Program-made: the position numbers and the translations under genes
Notes under the pieces: generated by a model
The model's input: only the letters and a program-made list of their open reading frames with translations
What the model was told of the DNA's origin: nothing
The model's database searches: none
Assembly: GCA_937983545.1 (NCBI GenBank)
Contig: CALJZP010000263.1
Span: forward strand, 1-35,376
DNA: 35,376 nt
Direction: 5' to 3'
Origin: an uncultured Azonexus sp.
GTDB lineage: Bacteria; Pseudomonadota; Gammaproteobacteria; Burkholderiales; Rhodocyclaceae
Shown: piece after piece, positions 26,574-35,111 of the stretch
How the letters are laid out: every line of letters begins with the position of its first letter
Position numbering within the stretch: position 1 is the stretch's first letter

Positions 26574-27023
26574 ATGAGCATTACGGTCAATAAAAAAGCC
26601 TTCCACGATTACTTCGTCGAAGACAAGTACGAGGCGGGCATGGTTCTCGAAGGATGGGAAGTCAAGGCCATTCGTGCCGGCCGGATGAACATCAAGGAAT
26701 CCTACGTCATCATCAAGGGCGGAGAACTCTTTCTGATCGGCATGCATATCAGCCCGCTCACGACTGCCTCGACGCACAACAAGCACGATCCGACGCGCAC
26801 GCGCAAACTGCTCCTGCACGGAAACGAAATCAGCAAGCTCATCGGCAAGGTCGAACGTGCCGGTTACGCTCTGGTGCCGCTCGACTTGCACTTTCTGCGC
26901 GGAAGGATCAAGCTCGAAATCGGATTGGCCAAGGGCAAAAAACAACACGACAAACGCGCAAGCGAACTGGAAAAGGACTCCAAACGGGAAGCGCAACGTG
27001 CTATGAAAGAACACCAGAGATAA
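26574..27023 (+). CDS. smpB: SsrA-binding protein SmpB
   Basis: SmpB binds tmRNA and places it in the empty A site of stalled ribosomes for trans-translation. The 149 residues show the expected oligonucleotide-binding fold ([56 protein letters not shown]) and the basic C-terminal tail ([20 protein letters not shown]) that becomes a helix in the mRNA channel. Length and start are typical. The tmRNA gene itself is not in the window. Confidence 0.97.
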   Translation: MSITVNKKAFHDYFVEDKYEAGMVLEGWEVKAIRAGRMNIKESYVIIKGGELFLIGMHISPLTTASTHNKHDPTRTRKLLLHGNEISKLIGKVERAGYALVPLDLHFLRGRIKLEIGLAKGKKQHDKRASELEKDSKREAQRAMKEHQR

Positions 27024-27106
27024 AGCACGGTTTATCGACTTTTATCAAACCCCGGCCGAATCAGTTCAAGCATGATGAGCAATGTCGAACACTCGAAAGC
27101 TCGACC

Positions 27107-27742
27107 ATGAAAGCATCCCGCATTATTCTCGCCGATGACCACCTTTTGATTCGTGCCGGCATCCGCGCTCTTTTCGAAACACTCCCCGATCACGAACTCG
27201 TCGCGGAATGCTCCGATGGCCACGAAGCCGTTGCCGCCATCCGGAAACTTTCACCGGATGCCATCCTGCTCGACATTGCAATGCCGGGCCCATCGGGAAT
27301 AGAGGTCACGCAAACCATCCGCCAGTTCGACACCAACACGCGAATACTGATTCTCTCCAGCATTGACCGCCCGGAAATCATTGAACAGGGAATGGCTGCC
27401 GGGGCCAATGGCTATCTGCTCAAGGATTTCGTCATCACCGAACTCCTCGAAGCCCTGAATACCGTACTGATTGGCAAGACCTACCTGTCGCCGCGCATTC
27501 GCGGCTACGCGGCGACACCCGGCGGCAACGGATCAAGCAATGGCGGAAATCAACTCACTTCCAGGCAAAGGGAAGTACTACGCCTGGTTGCCTCGGGAAA
27601 AACCACCAAGGAAATTGCCCGCGACCTGGGTATCAGCCCCAAAACGGTGGAGTTCCACCGTGGGCGCCTGATGGAGCGGATCGGCGCTCACGATGTCACC
27701 GGGCTGACCCGCTTCGCCGTTCAGTCAGGTGTTCTCAGCTAG
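27107..27742 (+). CDS. NarL/LuxR-family response regulator
   Basis: The 211-residue regulator has a receiver domain with acidic pair D10/D11, phospho-acceptor D56 (LLDIAMPG) and K106 (YLLKDF), a Gly/Asn-rich linker near 138-148, and a LuxR-type helix-turn-helix at about 150-205 (LTSRQREVLRLVASGKTTKE). All switch residues are present, so it should be phosphorylated. No histidine kinase is adjacent; the neighbouring HPt protein, encoded on the opposite strand 12 bp away, is a candidate phosphodonor. I chose ATG 27107 because the receiver starts there. The ribosome site is weak, so the start could be a few codons off. Confidence 0.93.
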   Translation: MKASRIILADDHLLIRAGIRALFETLPDHELVAECSDGHEAVAAIRKLSPDAILLDIAMPGPSGIEVTQTIRQFDTNTRILILSSIDRPEIIEQGMAAGANGYLLKDFVITELLEALNTVLIGKTYLSPRIRGYAATPGGNGSSNGGNQLTSRQREVLRLVASGKTTKEIARDLGISPKTVEFHRGRLMERIGAHDVTGLTRFAVQSGVLS

Positions 27743-27754
27743 GCAAGCGAAGGC

Positions 27755-28156
27755 TTAAGCCGACGGCCCTTCGAAATACGCCTTCATCTCGGAAGCCATG
27801 CAGTTCAGGCAGTTGCACAAGGTTTCGGCCATCAACACCCAGTCTTCTCCGGCGAACATCGCATCGGCCTGGGTTGGATGCTTGCGAAGAGAGTCTTCGA
27901 AGCGCCGCGCAATATCCACGCACTGATGGCCGGAAAACAGCACACAACTGCTACGAATATCGTGCAGTGCATTCTTGAGGGCAGGATGATCTCCGGCACT
28001 GAGCGCCAACAGCATCCTCTCAAGGAGATTGGGATAGTTCGTCAGAAACAGACCGGCCAGACGCTTCGCCGTTTCTTCATTACGACCAAGGTTTTGCAAC
28101 AAGTAATCGAGGTTGCAATACCCTCCTTGAAATCTTGGAAAGTCGTTCTCCGACAT
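27755..28156 (-). CDS. HPt phosphotransfer protein
   Basis: The 133-residue helical protein contains ALHDIRSSCVLFSGHQCVDI, the HPt motif with presumptive phospho-accepting His65 and the small residues that follow it. The full four-helix bundle (residues 20-115) is present. Stand-alone HPt proteins pass phosphate from a hybrid kinase to a response regulator. Two cysteine pairs near the end (CNCLNC) are unusual for the family and might make it redox- or metal-sensitive. It faces the response-regulator gene, which makes a pair likely, but the kinase must lie elsewhere. Confidence 0.82.
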   Translation of the reverse strand: MSENDFPRFQGGYCNLDYLLQNLGRNEETAKRLAGLFLTNYPNLLERMLLALSAGDHPALKNALHDIRSSCVLFSGHQCVDIARRFEDSLRKHPTQADAMFAGEDWVLMAETLCNCLNCMASEMKAYFEGPSA

Positions 28157-28277
28157 AAAGCAGACCTGGTTTTTTGTATTATTCGGTCATAGCTTAGGTG
28201 CAACGACGAGCCCCGGGGAACTGGGCATTACCCTAGGTCATCAGGAAAAGATGGCATGTCGTCAAACGGACACCCTC

Positions 28278-28316
28278 AAAAAAACACAAAGCCCGAAAGC
28301 GTGGCTTATCGGGCTT
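28278..28316 (-). terminator. terminator of tRNA-Asp
   Basis: On the minus strand AAGCCCGA, a 12-base loop with inner pairing, and TCGGGCTT are followed by TGTGTTTTTTT, ten bases after the tRNA 3' end. Confidence 0.85.
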
Positions 28317-28325
28317 CAAGATGAC

Positions 28326-28402
28326 TGGCGGAGTGGACGGGACTCGAACCCGCGACCCACGGCGTGACAGGCCGGTATTCTACCCGACTGAACTCCCACT
28401 CC
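28326..28402 (-). tRNA. tRNA-Asp (GTC)
   Basis: A 77-base tRNA with encoded CCA folds with acceptor GGAGTGG/CCACTCC, anticodon loop CTGTCAC (anticodon GTC) and T-loop GGGTTCGAGTCCC. Two deviations are visible: position 8 is G where nearly all tRNAs have U, and the first anticodon-stem pair (27-43) is C-U instead of a pair. The gene is followed by a good terminator. It is a single copy here. Confidence 0.93.
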
Positions 28403-28510
28403 GCGTCGGGCCCGTCCGCCGGTCAGCGGCGAGCGGGGCGAATAATAGCATGGTCCTGTGTTTGCGGGCGAATCACAACGACTACAATTGATATTTTTCG
28501 CCATCAGACA

Positions 28511-30130
28511 ATGCCGATGACCGATATCGGATCACTCAACCTCGCATGGTCACAGGCCATGATTGCCGGGTTCGTCTCCGCCGGTATTTCCGACGCAGTC
28601 ATTTCTCCGGGATCGCGCTCGACACCGCTGGCACTCGCGCTACTACGGCAGGCGGGATTGCGCAGCCATGTTGCCGTTGATGAGCGCAGTGCGGCATTTT
28701 TCGGCCTGGGCATCGCCAAGGCACAGCGACGTCCGGTCATTCTGCTGGCCACCTCTGGGACGGCGCCCGCCAACTGGCTCCCGGCCATCATCGAAGCCAG
28801 CCAGGCCGGTGTTCCGCTGATTGCCGTTTCTGCCGACCGCCCCCCGGAATTGCATGGCTGTGGAGCTAACCAGACCGTTCCGCAAACATCAATGTTCGCG
28901 CCTTACGTCAGGGCAACGCACGCGCTTGGTTTACCCAGTGCAGATTTCGATCCGGGATATGCGCATCGGCTGGCAGCCCAGATTGTGGAGCAGGCCACTT
29001 GGCCCTACCCCGGCCCGGTCCATATCAACCAACCCTTCCACGAACCTTTGGTGCCGACAGCGAACCCTCTCGCTGCGGCCAGACTTCCCCCCATTCGGTT
29101 CAGCCATTCCCTAGACGAACCGGACCAGCAAACGTTGAGCGAACTGGCCAACCGCCTCTCAGGCCGCCCCGGCATCGTCGTGTGCGGAGAAATGCCTCTC
29201 GATGAAAAACGTAACAACCCCCTGGTCGGGCTGGCCAGAGCCCTGGGTTGCCCCATCCTGGCCGAACCGCTGTCCGGACTGCGCTTCGGTCCGCATGACC
29301 GATCCCATCTTTGTGTCGGCTATAACCGTTGGCTGGAAAGCCCCGATGCCGACGAAATGCCGCCCCCCGAATGGATCATTCGCTTCGGCGCCTTTCCGGT
29401 CACGCGCAAGCTGCAGAATTACCTCTCGGGCAGCCCAGCCACCCAAATCGTGGTCTCCCCCTGGACACAGTGGGCAGACCCTGTACGCAAACTGACTGAC
29501 TTGCTGCGCAGCGACCCCGAATTGTTCTGCACCGCAATGCTACGCGAGCGCCTGAAACCGGCAAACGAAAATTGGCTTGGGAAATTTCTCGCCCTGGAAC
29601 AACAAGTAGCGGAGCCGGACGCTCCCAATCACATCCAGGCCATCATCAATGCCCTGCCCCCCGGGACTGCCCTGTTCGTCGGCAACTCGCTCGCCATCCG
29701 GGAACTGGACTCGATGTCCGGCCATTCAGACAAAGCACTATCCATCCATGCCAACCGCGGCGCCAGCGGAATCGATGGCAACATCTCCACCGCCGCCGGC
29801 ATCGCCAGTGCGCAAGGCGCTACCGTGGCCCTGATCGGCGACCTGACCTGCCAGCACGACATCGGTGGCCTGGCTCTGACCCGCGGCCTCGACATCGTCA
29901 TCATCGTGGTCAACAACGGCGGAGGCGGCATTTTCGACCACCTCCCCCAGCATTCGCTTCCCGAATTCCTCGACGGCTGGCGAACGCCGCAGCATATCGA
30001 TTTCGAACATGCCGCCAAGACATTTGGCCTGACCTACCACCGCGTCGATACAACAGACAACCTGAGTCGCAGACTCGGCAGCGCACTGGCGGACGGCGGG
30101 CCGCAACTGATCGAACTGAAACTGGCCTAA
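28511..30130 (+). CDS. menD: MenD, SEPHCHC synthase of menaquinone synthesis
   Basis: MenD joins isochorismate and 2-oxoglutarate with thiamine diphosphate, the first committed step of classic menaquinone synthesis. The 539-residue protein shows SPGSRSTPL at 32-40, catalytic E58 in VDERSAAFFGLG, ATSGTA at 80-85, the MenD-specific CGANQTVPQTSMF, and the thiamine-diphosphate motif GDLTCQHD near 443 to NNGGGGIF near 470. ATG 28511 or 28517 are both possible; an open frame upstream runs through the tRNA and is not coding. It precedes queF by 33 bp on the same strand. Other men genes are not in view. The enzyme suggests anaerobic respiration. Confidence 0.96.
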   Translation: MPMTDIGSLNLAWSQAMIAGFVSAGISDAVISPGSRSTPLALALLRQAGLRSHVAVDERSAAFFGLGIAKAQRRPVILLATSGTAPANWLPAIIEASQAGVPLIAVSADRPPELHGCGANQTVPQTSMFAPYVRATHALGLPSADFDPGYAHRLAAQIVEQATWPYPGPVHINQPFHEPLVPTANPLAAARLPPIRFSHSLDEPDQQTLSELANRLSGRPGIVVCGEMPLDEKRNNPLVGLARALGCPILAEPLSGLRFGPHDRSHLCVGYNRWLESPDADEMPPPEWIIRFGAFPVTRKLQNYLSGSPATQIVVSPWTQWADPVRKLTDLLRSDPELFCTAMLRERLKPANENWLGKFLALEQQVAEPDAPNHIQAIINALPPGTALFVGNSLAIRELDSMSGHSDKALSIHANRGASGIDGNISTAAGIASAQGATVALIGDLTCQHDIGGLALTRGLDIVIIVVNNGGGGIFDHLPQHSLPEFLDGWRTPQHIDFEHAAKTFGLTYHRVDTTDNLSRRLGSALADGGPQLIELKLA

Positions 30131-30163
30131 GCTGAAAACGGCAAACAGGTAAAATCCGCCCCC

Positions 30164-31012
30164 ATGACCGAGACCACTCATCACGACGATCCCAGCCATG
30201 CTTCCCCATTGGGCAAGGCGACGGAATACCAGAACCACTACACGCCGGAACTGCTTTTTCCGATCCCACGCCAGCTCAAGCGCCACGAAATCGGCATCAC
30301 CGACTCAGCCCTACCTTTTGTCGGAGAAGACCTGTGGAACGCCTACGAGCTTTCCTGGCTGAATACCAAGGGGAAACCCGTCGTTGCCGTTGGCACCTTT
30401 CGCGTGCCGGCCGGCAGTCCGAATCTGATCGAGTCGAAGTCGTTCAAGCTGTACCTCAACTCCTTCAATCAGACCACCTTTGAAAGCATTGAGTCTGTCG
30501 CGCAAACGATGACACGCGATCTGTCGGCCGCCGCCGGCCGCCCAGTCGATGTCGACCTGCAAGCCCTGGCGAGTGCGCCGACTGCCAATATCGGCATTCC
30601 CGCCGGCATCCCGCTCGACGACCTGGACATCACCTGCGACCGCTACCAGCCGTCCCCCGACCTGCTGACGACGCTAGCTGGCGAAACGGTCGAGGAAACC
30701 CTGTACTCGCACCTGCTGAAATCCAACTGCCTGGTGACCGGTCAGCCCGATTGGGCCATGGTCGTCATCCGCTATCGCGGCCGACCGATCGACCACGCCG
30801 GCTTGCTGCGCTACATCGTCTCGTTCCGCAATCACAACGAATTCCATGAGCAGTGCGTGGAGCGAATTTTTTCGGATCTGCAGGCCCATTGCCAACCCGA
30901 AGCCCTGGCGGTTCATGCCCGCTACACCCGGCGCGGCGGCCTCGACATCAACCCCTTCCGCAGCACCGGCGACTACCCGACACCCGACAACACGCGAGAA
31001 ATTCGGCAATAG
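30164..31012 (+). CDS. queF: QueF, NADPH-dependent preQ0 reductase
   Basis: QueF reduces 7-cyano-7-deazaguanine (preQ0) to preQ1, the base inserted into tRNA for queuosine. The 282-residue protein is the long bimodular form like E. coli: the QueF motif [14 protein letters not shown] (from E90) in the first half, and catalytic C189 ([14 protein letters not shown]) with D196 in the second, plus HEFHEQ-like [10 protein letters not shown]. It is core genome and lies 8 kb from an island carrying dpd genes, which also use preQ0, so the two would draw on the same pool. No riboswitch is visible in the 33-bp gap to menD. Confidence 0.97.
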   Translation: MTETTHHDDPSHASPLGKATEYQNHYTPELLFPIPRQLKRHEIGITDSALPFVGEDLWNAYELSWLNTKGKPVVAVGTFRVPAGSPNLIESKSFKLYLNSFNQTTFESIESVAQTMTRDLSAAAGRPVDVDLQALASAPTANIGIPAGIPLDDLDITCDRYQPSPDLLTTLAGETVEETLYSHLLKSNCLVTGQPDWAMVVIRYRGRPIDHAGLLRYIVSFRNHNEFHEQCVERIFSDLQAHCQPEALAVHARYTRRGGLDINPFRSTGDYPTPDNTREIRQ

Positions 31013-31109
31013 CAAGACCTAATACCCAACGGCCGACGGCGACAACAACATCTCCCCGGGCGCCCCGCGTACGGTTCGATTGACATTGAATACCCGCTTC
31101 TAAGCGCCG

Positions 31110-31205
31110 CATCCTTTCGCGGTCCCTTGGACCACGAACGGTTCACGTGAAGCATTTCCGTTACGGAAAAATCCGTGACCCCGCCCAAGCGGCGGGGTTT
31201 TGTTT
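31110..31205 (+). ncRNA. possible small RNA or structured leader before the HDOD gene
   Basis: Four compact inverted repeats follow each other: GGTCC-CTT-GGACC (31121-31133), GAAC-G-GTTC (31136-31144), TTTCCG-TTA-CGGAAA (31155-31169) and the terminator at 31179-31197 with its T-run. A TTGACA lies at 31080 but no good -10 follows. This may be a small RNA or the untranslated end of the menD-queF message. I do not recognise an RNA family. Confidence 0.4.
31179..31205 (+). terminator. rho-independent terminator between queF and the HDOD gene
   Basis: CCCCGCC-CAAGC-GGCGGGG is a perfect 7-bp stem followed by TTTTGTTT. It ends 13 bp before the HDOD start codon, so the HDOD gene must have its own promoter or be controlled by read-through here. 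Confidence 0.85.
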
Positions 31206-31217
31206 AATAATCTTGAC

Positions 31218-32096
31218 ATGAGCACTCTCGCCGCCCCCAACGACCCGGACAAGACCGGAAACGAACTCAAGGCCCAGCGCTTCCAGATGCTGGCGGATAT
31301 CGCCAGGGAGCTTTCCGGCGAGGTCGTATTCCCGACTTATTTCGATGCCGTTCTGCGCCTGCGCAAGGTATTGAACGACCCGAACCAGAGTATCGCCAAC
31401 ATCGCGCACGCCATATTGGCCGAACCGCTGATTTCAGCCAAGCTGCTCCATCTTGCCAATTCGGCCGCCTACAACCCGGAAGGCAAAGATATCGTCGACC
31501 TCAAGTCGGCCATCATCCGCCTCGGCATGAACGTCGTCCATACGGCGGCGCTCTCCATCGTCATGACCCAGCTGATGCGCGCCAAAGGCATGGCCGAGTT
31601 CGCCGACACCACCCATGCGCTGTGGGAACATTCGATACAGACCTCCGCTGCCGCCCATGTGCTGGCCAGTGAAAACAGCCGGATCAACAAGGACGAGGCC
31701 ATGCTGGCCGGGCTGATTCACGACCTGGGCGCGTTCTACATGCTTTACCGCGCATCGCAATACGACGAACTGCGCCATCGTCCCGACACGATCAAGTATC
31801 TGATTGTGCAATGGCATGAGAGCATTGGCGTTTCGCTACTCAATGCGCTGGGTTTGCCGGAAGAAATCGTCGAGGCGACGATAGACCACGACCACCTGCG
31901 TAGCCAACCGTCGACCATCCGCACGCTCTCGGACGTCATCTACGTAGCCAACATGCTCAGCGGTGGCCATATCGAATGGATACTGCAGGACCAACCCGGA
32001 ATGACCGACGCCATCTCGCAGCTAGAGCAACAGTACAGCCAGCTCAGACCTGCCATCGACGCCCTGACCGCCGAGTTGCGCGGCAGCCTCAAATAA
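31218..32096 (+). CDS. HDOD-domain protein
   Basis: The 292-residue protein is one HDOD domain (about residues 30-230), a relative of HD phosphohydrolases that usually acts as a signalling or output module, often with cyclic-di-GMP systems. Characteristic stretches are PTYFDAVLRLRKVLNDPNQS, AEPLISAKLLHLANSAAYNP, and GLIHDLGAFYMLY. The His-Asp pair in that last stretch survives, which many HDOD proteins lack, so weak catalytic activity is possible. No ribosome site is obvious before ATG 31218, and a terminator ends only 13 bp upstream. It is convergent with trmJ with just six bases between their ends. Confidence 0.9.
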   Translation: MSTLAAPNDPDKTGNELKAQRFQMLADIARELSGEVVFPTYFDAVLRLRKVLNDPNQSIANIAHAILAEPLISAKLLHLANSAAYNPEGKDIVDLKSAIIRLGMNVVHTAALSIVMTQLMRAKGMAEFADTTHALWEHSIQTSAAAHVLASENSRINKDEAMLAGLIHDLGAFYMLYRASQYDELRHRPDTIKYLIVQWHESIGVSLLNALGLPEEIVEATIDHDHLRSQPSTIRTLSDVIYVANMLSGGHIEWILQDQPGMTDAISQLEQQYSQLRPAIDALTAELRGSLK

Positions 32097-32102
32097 CCGC
32101 GT

Positions 32103-32864
32103 TCAGCCCTTTTTCCCGTGCCCGGTCTTGACCTGGGTCGACGCCAGAATGCCGCGCAGAATGTTGATTTCGTCCCGCTCCAACCGGGCGCGCCCGAACA
32201 AGCGGCGCAGTTTGGGCAACAGCCTGCCCGGTTGCTCCGGGTTATAGAAACCCGTATCGGTCATGACACGCTCAAGATGTGCGTACAGGCCTTCGATCTC
32301 GTCGTTGGTCGCTGCGGGCGAAGCAAACGGCGTCGCGAGCTGCGCGCTCACCGGCGGTTTTTCCCCGAACGCAGCCATACGGCATTCGTAACACAACACT
32401 TGCACTGCCGAACCGAGATTCAATGAACTGAAGGCAGGATTGGTCGGGATGGTCACGGCCGCCTGGCAATGCAGGATTTCATCGTTGGACAGCCCAACGG
32501 TCTCGTTTCCGAAGACCAGGGCCACCTCCCCCTCGGCGGCCTCGGCCATCAGGCGGCCTACGGTCTCCCGAGGTGCCCCGAGAACGGGACCGATATCGCG
32601 CTGGCGCGCAGAAAGTGCGACTGCAAACGAAGCGCCGGCCAATGCTTCGCCCAGCGACGAAACGACGTTCGCCGCCGCGAGCACATCGATTGCACCAGTT
32701 GCCCTCGTATCCGCCTCAGGATCGGGAAACTGCTTCGGCTCAACCAGATAGAGGCGCGACAAGCCCATGGTCTTCATGGCCCTGGCAGCAGCGCCAATAT
32801 TTCCGGGGTGACTGGGACGGCAAAGTACGACTCTGATACGGGAAAGCAGGACTTCCGGGTTCAT
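32103..32864 (-). CDS. trmJ: TrmJ, tRNA 2'-O-methyltransferase (position 32)
   Basis: TrmJ is a SPOUT-class enzyme that uses S-adenosylmethionine to methylate the ribose at position 32 of the anticodon loop. The 253 residues show the knotted core: RVVLCRPSHPGNIGAAARAM at the N-terminus, FGNETVGLSNDEI in the middle (the SAM-binding loop), and SSLNLGSAVQVLCYE, followed by a C-terminal dimerisation extension (LPKLRRLFGRARLERDEINI). Start and length are typical. It is divergent from suhB with a 65-bp gap, an arrangement common in betaproteobacteria. Confidence 0.95.
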   Translation of the reverse strand: MNPEVLLSRIRVVLCRPSHPGNIGAAARAMKTMGLSRLYLVEPKQFPDPEADTRATGAIDVLAAANVVSSLGEALAGASFAVALSARQRDIGPVLGAPRETVGRLMAEAAEGEVALVFGNETVGLSNDEILHCQAAVTIPTNPAFSSLNLGSAVQVLCYECRMAAFGEKPPVSAQLATPFASPAATNDEIEGLYAHLERVMTDTGFYNPEQPGRLLPKLRRLFGRARLERDEINILRGILASTQVKTGHGKKG

Positions 32865-32894
32865 GGTGTAAAATTCGTTCTTTCAAAATATTTC

Positions 32895-32912
32895 GGGTAG
32901 CTTCGGCTGCCC
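32895..32912 (+). other. UUCG hairpin in the suhB leader
   Basis: GGGTAGC-TTCG-GCTGCCC forms a 7-bp stem (one T-G pair) closed by a stable UUCG-type loop, 17 bp before the suhB ATG. No T-run follows directly, so it is probably a leader structure rather than a terminator. Confidence 0.5.
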
Positions 32913-32929
32913 GTTAGCTCTTTAAGACC

Positions 32930-33733
32930 ATGCATCCAGCCCTGAATATCGCCATCAAGGCGGCGCGCCGCGCCGGCCAGATCATCAACCGTGCCTCGAA
33001 CGACATCGAGCTGCTCAAGGTTTCCTCGAAGCAGCCGAACGACTTCGTGACCGAAGTCGACAAAGCCGCCGAAAAAGCGATCATCGAAACGCTGCAGGAA
33101 GCCTATCCGGGGTACGGCATTCTAGCAGAGGAGTCAGGCCTCTCCGCTGGACAGGACTCCGAGTATCAATGGATCATCGACCCGCTCGACGGAACCACCA
33201 ACTTCATCCACGGCATGCCGCAGTATGCGGTTTCCATCGCCCTTGCCAAATCGGGCATCGTCGAACAGGCTGTCGTTTTCGACCCGAATCGCAACGAATT
33301 GTTTACGGCCAGCAAGGGCGCCGGCGCTTTCCTGAACGAGCGGCGCATCCGCGTTTCCCGCCGCACCCGCCTCGGTGAAGCCCTGATCGGCACCGGCTTC
33401 CCCTATCGTATGTTCGACAAGATCGACCTCTACCTGGCAATCTTCAAGGAATTGGCCGAAAAAACCGCCGGCCAGCGCCGCCCGGGTGCTGCCTCGCTTG
33501 ATCTCGCCTATGTCGCCTGCGGCCGTTACGACGGTTTCTGGGAATTCGGTCTGTCCCCTTGGGACATGGCGGCAGGCGCCCTTCTGATCTCGGAAGCCGG
33601 TGGCCTGGTCAGCGACTTGCGTGGCGATGCCAATTATCTCGAAACCGGCAACCTGATCGCCGGCACACCCAAGGTATTCGCCCCCTTGCTGAAGCTGATC
33701 GACGGTCACCTTCCCGAAACCGTTCGCGGCTGA
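32930..33733 (+). CDS. suhB: SuhB, inositol-1-monophosphatase family
   Basis: The 267-residue protein carries all metal-binding motifs of the family: [18 protein letters not shown] (E67), [15 protein letters not shown] (D84, D87) and [19 protein letters not shown]. It hydrolyses inositol monophosphate, and in E. coli SuhB also joins the ribosomal-RNA antitermination complex, a role that may matter more in bacteria without inositol lipids. The start is the first ATG after the leader hairpin. A strong terminator follows the stop. Confidence 0.96.
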   Translation: MHPALNIAIKAARRAGQIINRASNDIELLKVSSKQPNDFVTEVDKAAEKAIIETLQEAYPGYGILAEESGLSAGQDSEYQWIIDPLDGTTNFIHGMPQYAVSIALAKSGIVEQAVVFDPNRNELFTASKGAGAFLNERRIRVSRRTRLGEALIGTGFPYRMFDKIDLYLAIFKELAEKTAGQRRPGAASLDLAYVACGRYDGFWEFGLSPWDMAAGALLISEAGGLVSDLRGDANYLETGNLIAGTPKVFAPLLKLIDGHLPETVRG

Positions 33734-33751
33734 ACAAAACGTACGCAGAAC

Positions 33752-33779
33752 AAAAAAGCGCCTGAAGGCGCTTTTTTTT
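33752..33779. terminator. terminator downstream of suhB
   Basis: AAAAAAGCGCC-TGAA-GGCGCTTTTTT is a near-perfect palindrome with A- and T-runs on its two sides, so it can stop transcription from both directions. Confidence 0.93.
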
Positions 33780-33825
33780 CGCCCCCCATCCTCGGTCGTC
33801 CAGGCCGATTCACTCAACGCAGCGG

Positions 33826-34029
33826 CTAACCCTCGTCGCCATCCTCTTCCGACGCCTGCAACCACCACAACAAATCACCGGCCTGCAATGGCATGGGAAC
33901 CATCTGATTCCGTTGCCACTTGAACACGGGACCGTAGGGAACGTATCGGGCCATGACATCACCCTTCGATGTCACCCCAAAAAACGGCCACCCCGACCTG
34001 ATGAACTCCCGAATCTGGCTATCGGTCAT
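33826..34029 (-). CDS. unknown 67-residue protein
   Basis: The frame begins MTDSQIREFIRSGWPFFGVT after a perfect GGAGGT ribosome site, ending in the acidic tail ASEEDGDEG. The middle is basic and aromatic (FKWQRNQMVPMPLQAGDLLWW). I know no family. It lies 20 bp after another tiny gene on the same strand, with the bidirectional suhB terminator downstream. Confidence 0.62.
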   Translation of the reverse strand: MTDSQIREFIRSGWPFFGVTSKGDVMARYVPYGPVFKWQRNQMVPMPLQAGDLLWWLQASEEDGDEG

Positions 34030-34049
34030 CGCACCTCCCAAGCCCCACT

Positions 34050-34283
34050 TCAATAGCCGTCACGCGCCCTGGCCAACACTTCGGAGGCTTCGTCAAATTG
34101 ATGCGATTGACTGCTGCTATGCCCCCGTACAACCGAGCCGAAGTAGCTCGCAAACTCCTCGTCGGAAAGCGCGGCATCCTCGACATAGGCAAGACGGCGC
34201 TCGACACGCCGACGCCGCTCGCAACACCCACTGGGCGGGCCGATATCCCTCAGCCGACGATCAACACGTGCTCTGCGGTCCAT
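34050..34283 (-). CDS. unknown arginine-rich 77-residue protein
   Basis: The visible protein is MDRRARVDRRLRDIGPPSGC, then CERRRRVERRLAYVEDAALS and DEEFASYFGSVVRG. I recall similar short Arg-rich proteins with a GPPxGCxERR motif in betaproteobacteria, all uncharacterised. The start is uncertain: ATG 34283 has GGGGA nine bases before it, and 34289 or 34304 would add two or seven residues. It runs in the same direction as the next tiny gene, 20 bp away, so they probably share a message. Confidence 0.6.
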   Translation of the reverse strand: MDRRARVDRRLRDIGPPSGCCERRRRVERRLAYVEDAALSDEEFASYFGSVVRGHSSSQSHQFDEASEVLARARDGY

Positions 34284-34405
34284 ATCCATAAATCCCCATG
34301 TCATGACACAACGCAACCTTAGCGCCAGAACATGACAACTGCAAGGGGCATCCAGACTGACGGACATGGCCAAACGCAAAAGAGAGCGCCGTTATTGCGC
34401 TCCCG

Positions 34406-34636
34406 TCATTGGTTTTGAACTTTCCGCCAGCCACGACGTTCCATGCACCCATGGATGCGACGGACACTGGCATTGGTTACCGTTCCGTCGATCGCCTGGT
34501 CGGTCTGGGACTTGCAGAAACGGATATCGGCCTCGTAATCCGCCTCCGATGCCCCCGGCCTTGACCAATGCCAGGCGGGTTGGAGAAGCGAACATCCTGC
34601 CAAGGCCATTAACGTCATCAAGCCAATGGTTTTCAC
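34406..34636 (-). CDS. small lipoprotein
   Basis: The 76-residue product starts at GTG 34636 with AGGA eight bases before it: VKTIGLMTLMALAGCSLLQP, a lipobox LAGC with Cys15. The mature part has two further cysteines (RFCKSQTDQ and IHGCMERR) and ends in a basic WRKVQNQ tail; the two could form a disulphide in the periplasm. An open frame continues upstream through tRNA-Ser and its terminator and is not coding. The family is unknown to me. Confidence 0.75.
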   Translation of the reverse strand: MKTIGLMTLMALAGCSLLQPAWHWSRPGASEADYEADIRFCKSQTDQAIDGTVTNASVRRIHGCMERRGWRKVQNQ

Positions 34637-34674
34637 TAGATATCCTGACAAAGTATTTTCCAGGAACGATACCA

Positions 34675-34706
34675 ATAAAAAAGCGCCCCGAAGGGCGCTT
34701 TTTTTT
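34675..34706. terminator. terminator downstream of tRNA-Ser
   Basis: AAGCGCCC-CGAA-GGGCGCTT is flanked by A-runs and T-runs, a strong bidirectional terminator lying right after the tRNA 3' end on the minus strand. Confidence 0.93.
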
Positions 34707-34712
34707 GAATCC

Positions 34713-34803
<91 letters not shown>

Positions 34804-34839
34804 GGGAAGCCGTGCATTTTAGCAGAATCGCTGCGATGG

Positions 34840-35106
34840 TCAAATAATCTTTCGGAGAAAAGCGAGTCCGATCCAGAGCAGGAGCAGGATTACGAAACAA
34901 ACAACGCCTACGGCCTTCCCCGAGAACCCCGGCAGGATCGCGGCGACGAGTTGCCTCGGGGCGCGGGTAATCAGGTTGAAAAGTTGATAGATCCTGTTGC
35001 TTGCCCTCCCTCGCCCGGCCAGGATATGCAGCACCCCTTGGCCGATCAAGCAAAGGCCCAGCATCTCGACGACGGCACGAGCCGCGCTGATCAGAAACAG
35101 CTCCAT
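34840..35106 (-). CDS. small membrane protein after the DUF4212 gene
   Basis: The 88-residue protein starts MELFLISAARAVVEMLGLCL and has an N-terminal hydrophobic segment, a polar loop (GRGRASNRIYQLFNLITRAP) and a C-terminal hydrophobic segment (GVVCFVILLLLWIGLAFL), so two membrane spans. It starts five bases after the DUF4212 stop and is therefore co-transcribed with it. I do not know a function. A longer frame upstream overlaps the DUF4212 gene and is unlikely. Confidence 0.72.
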   Translation of the reverse strand: MELFLISAARAVVEMLGLCLIGQGVLHILAGRGRASNRIYQLFNLITRAPRQLVAAILPGFSGKAVGVVCFVILLLLWIGLAFLRKII

Positions 35107-35111
35107 CCGGA

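Noticed and set aside
28364-28510. Upstream extension of menD
   Set aside because: The open frame runs through tRNA-Asp; the MenD family starts near 28511.
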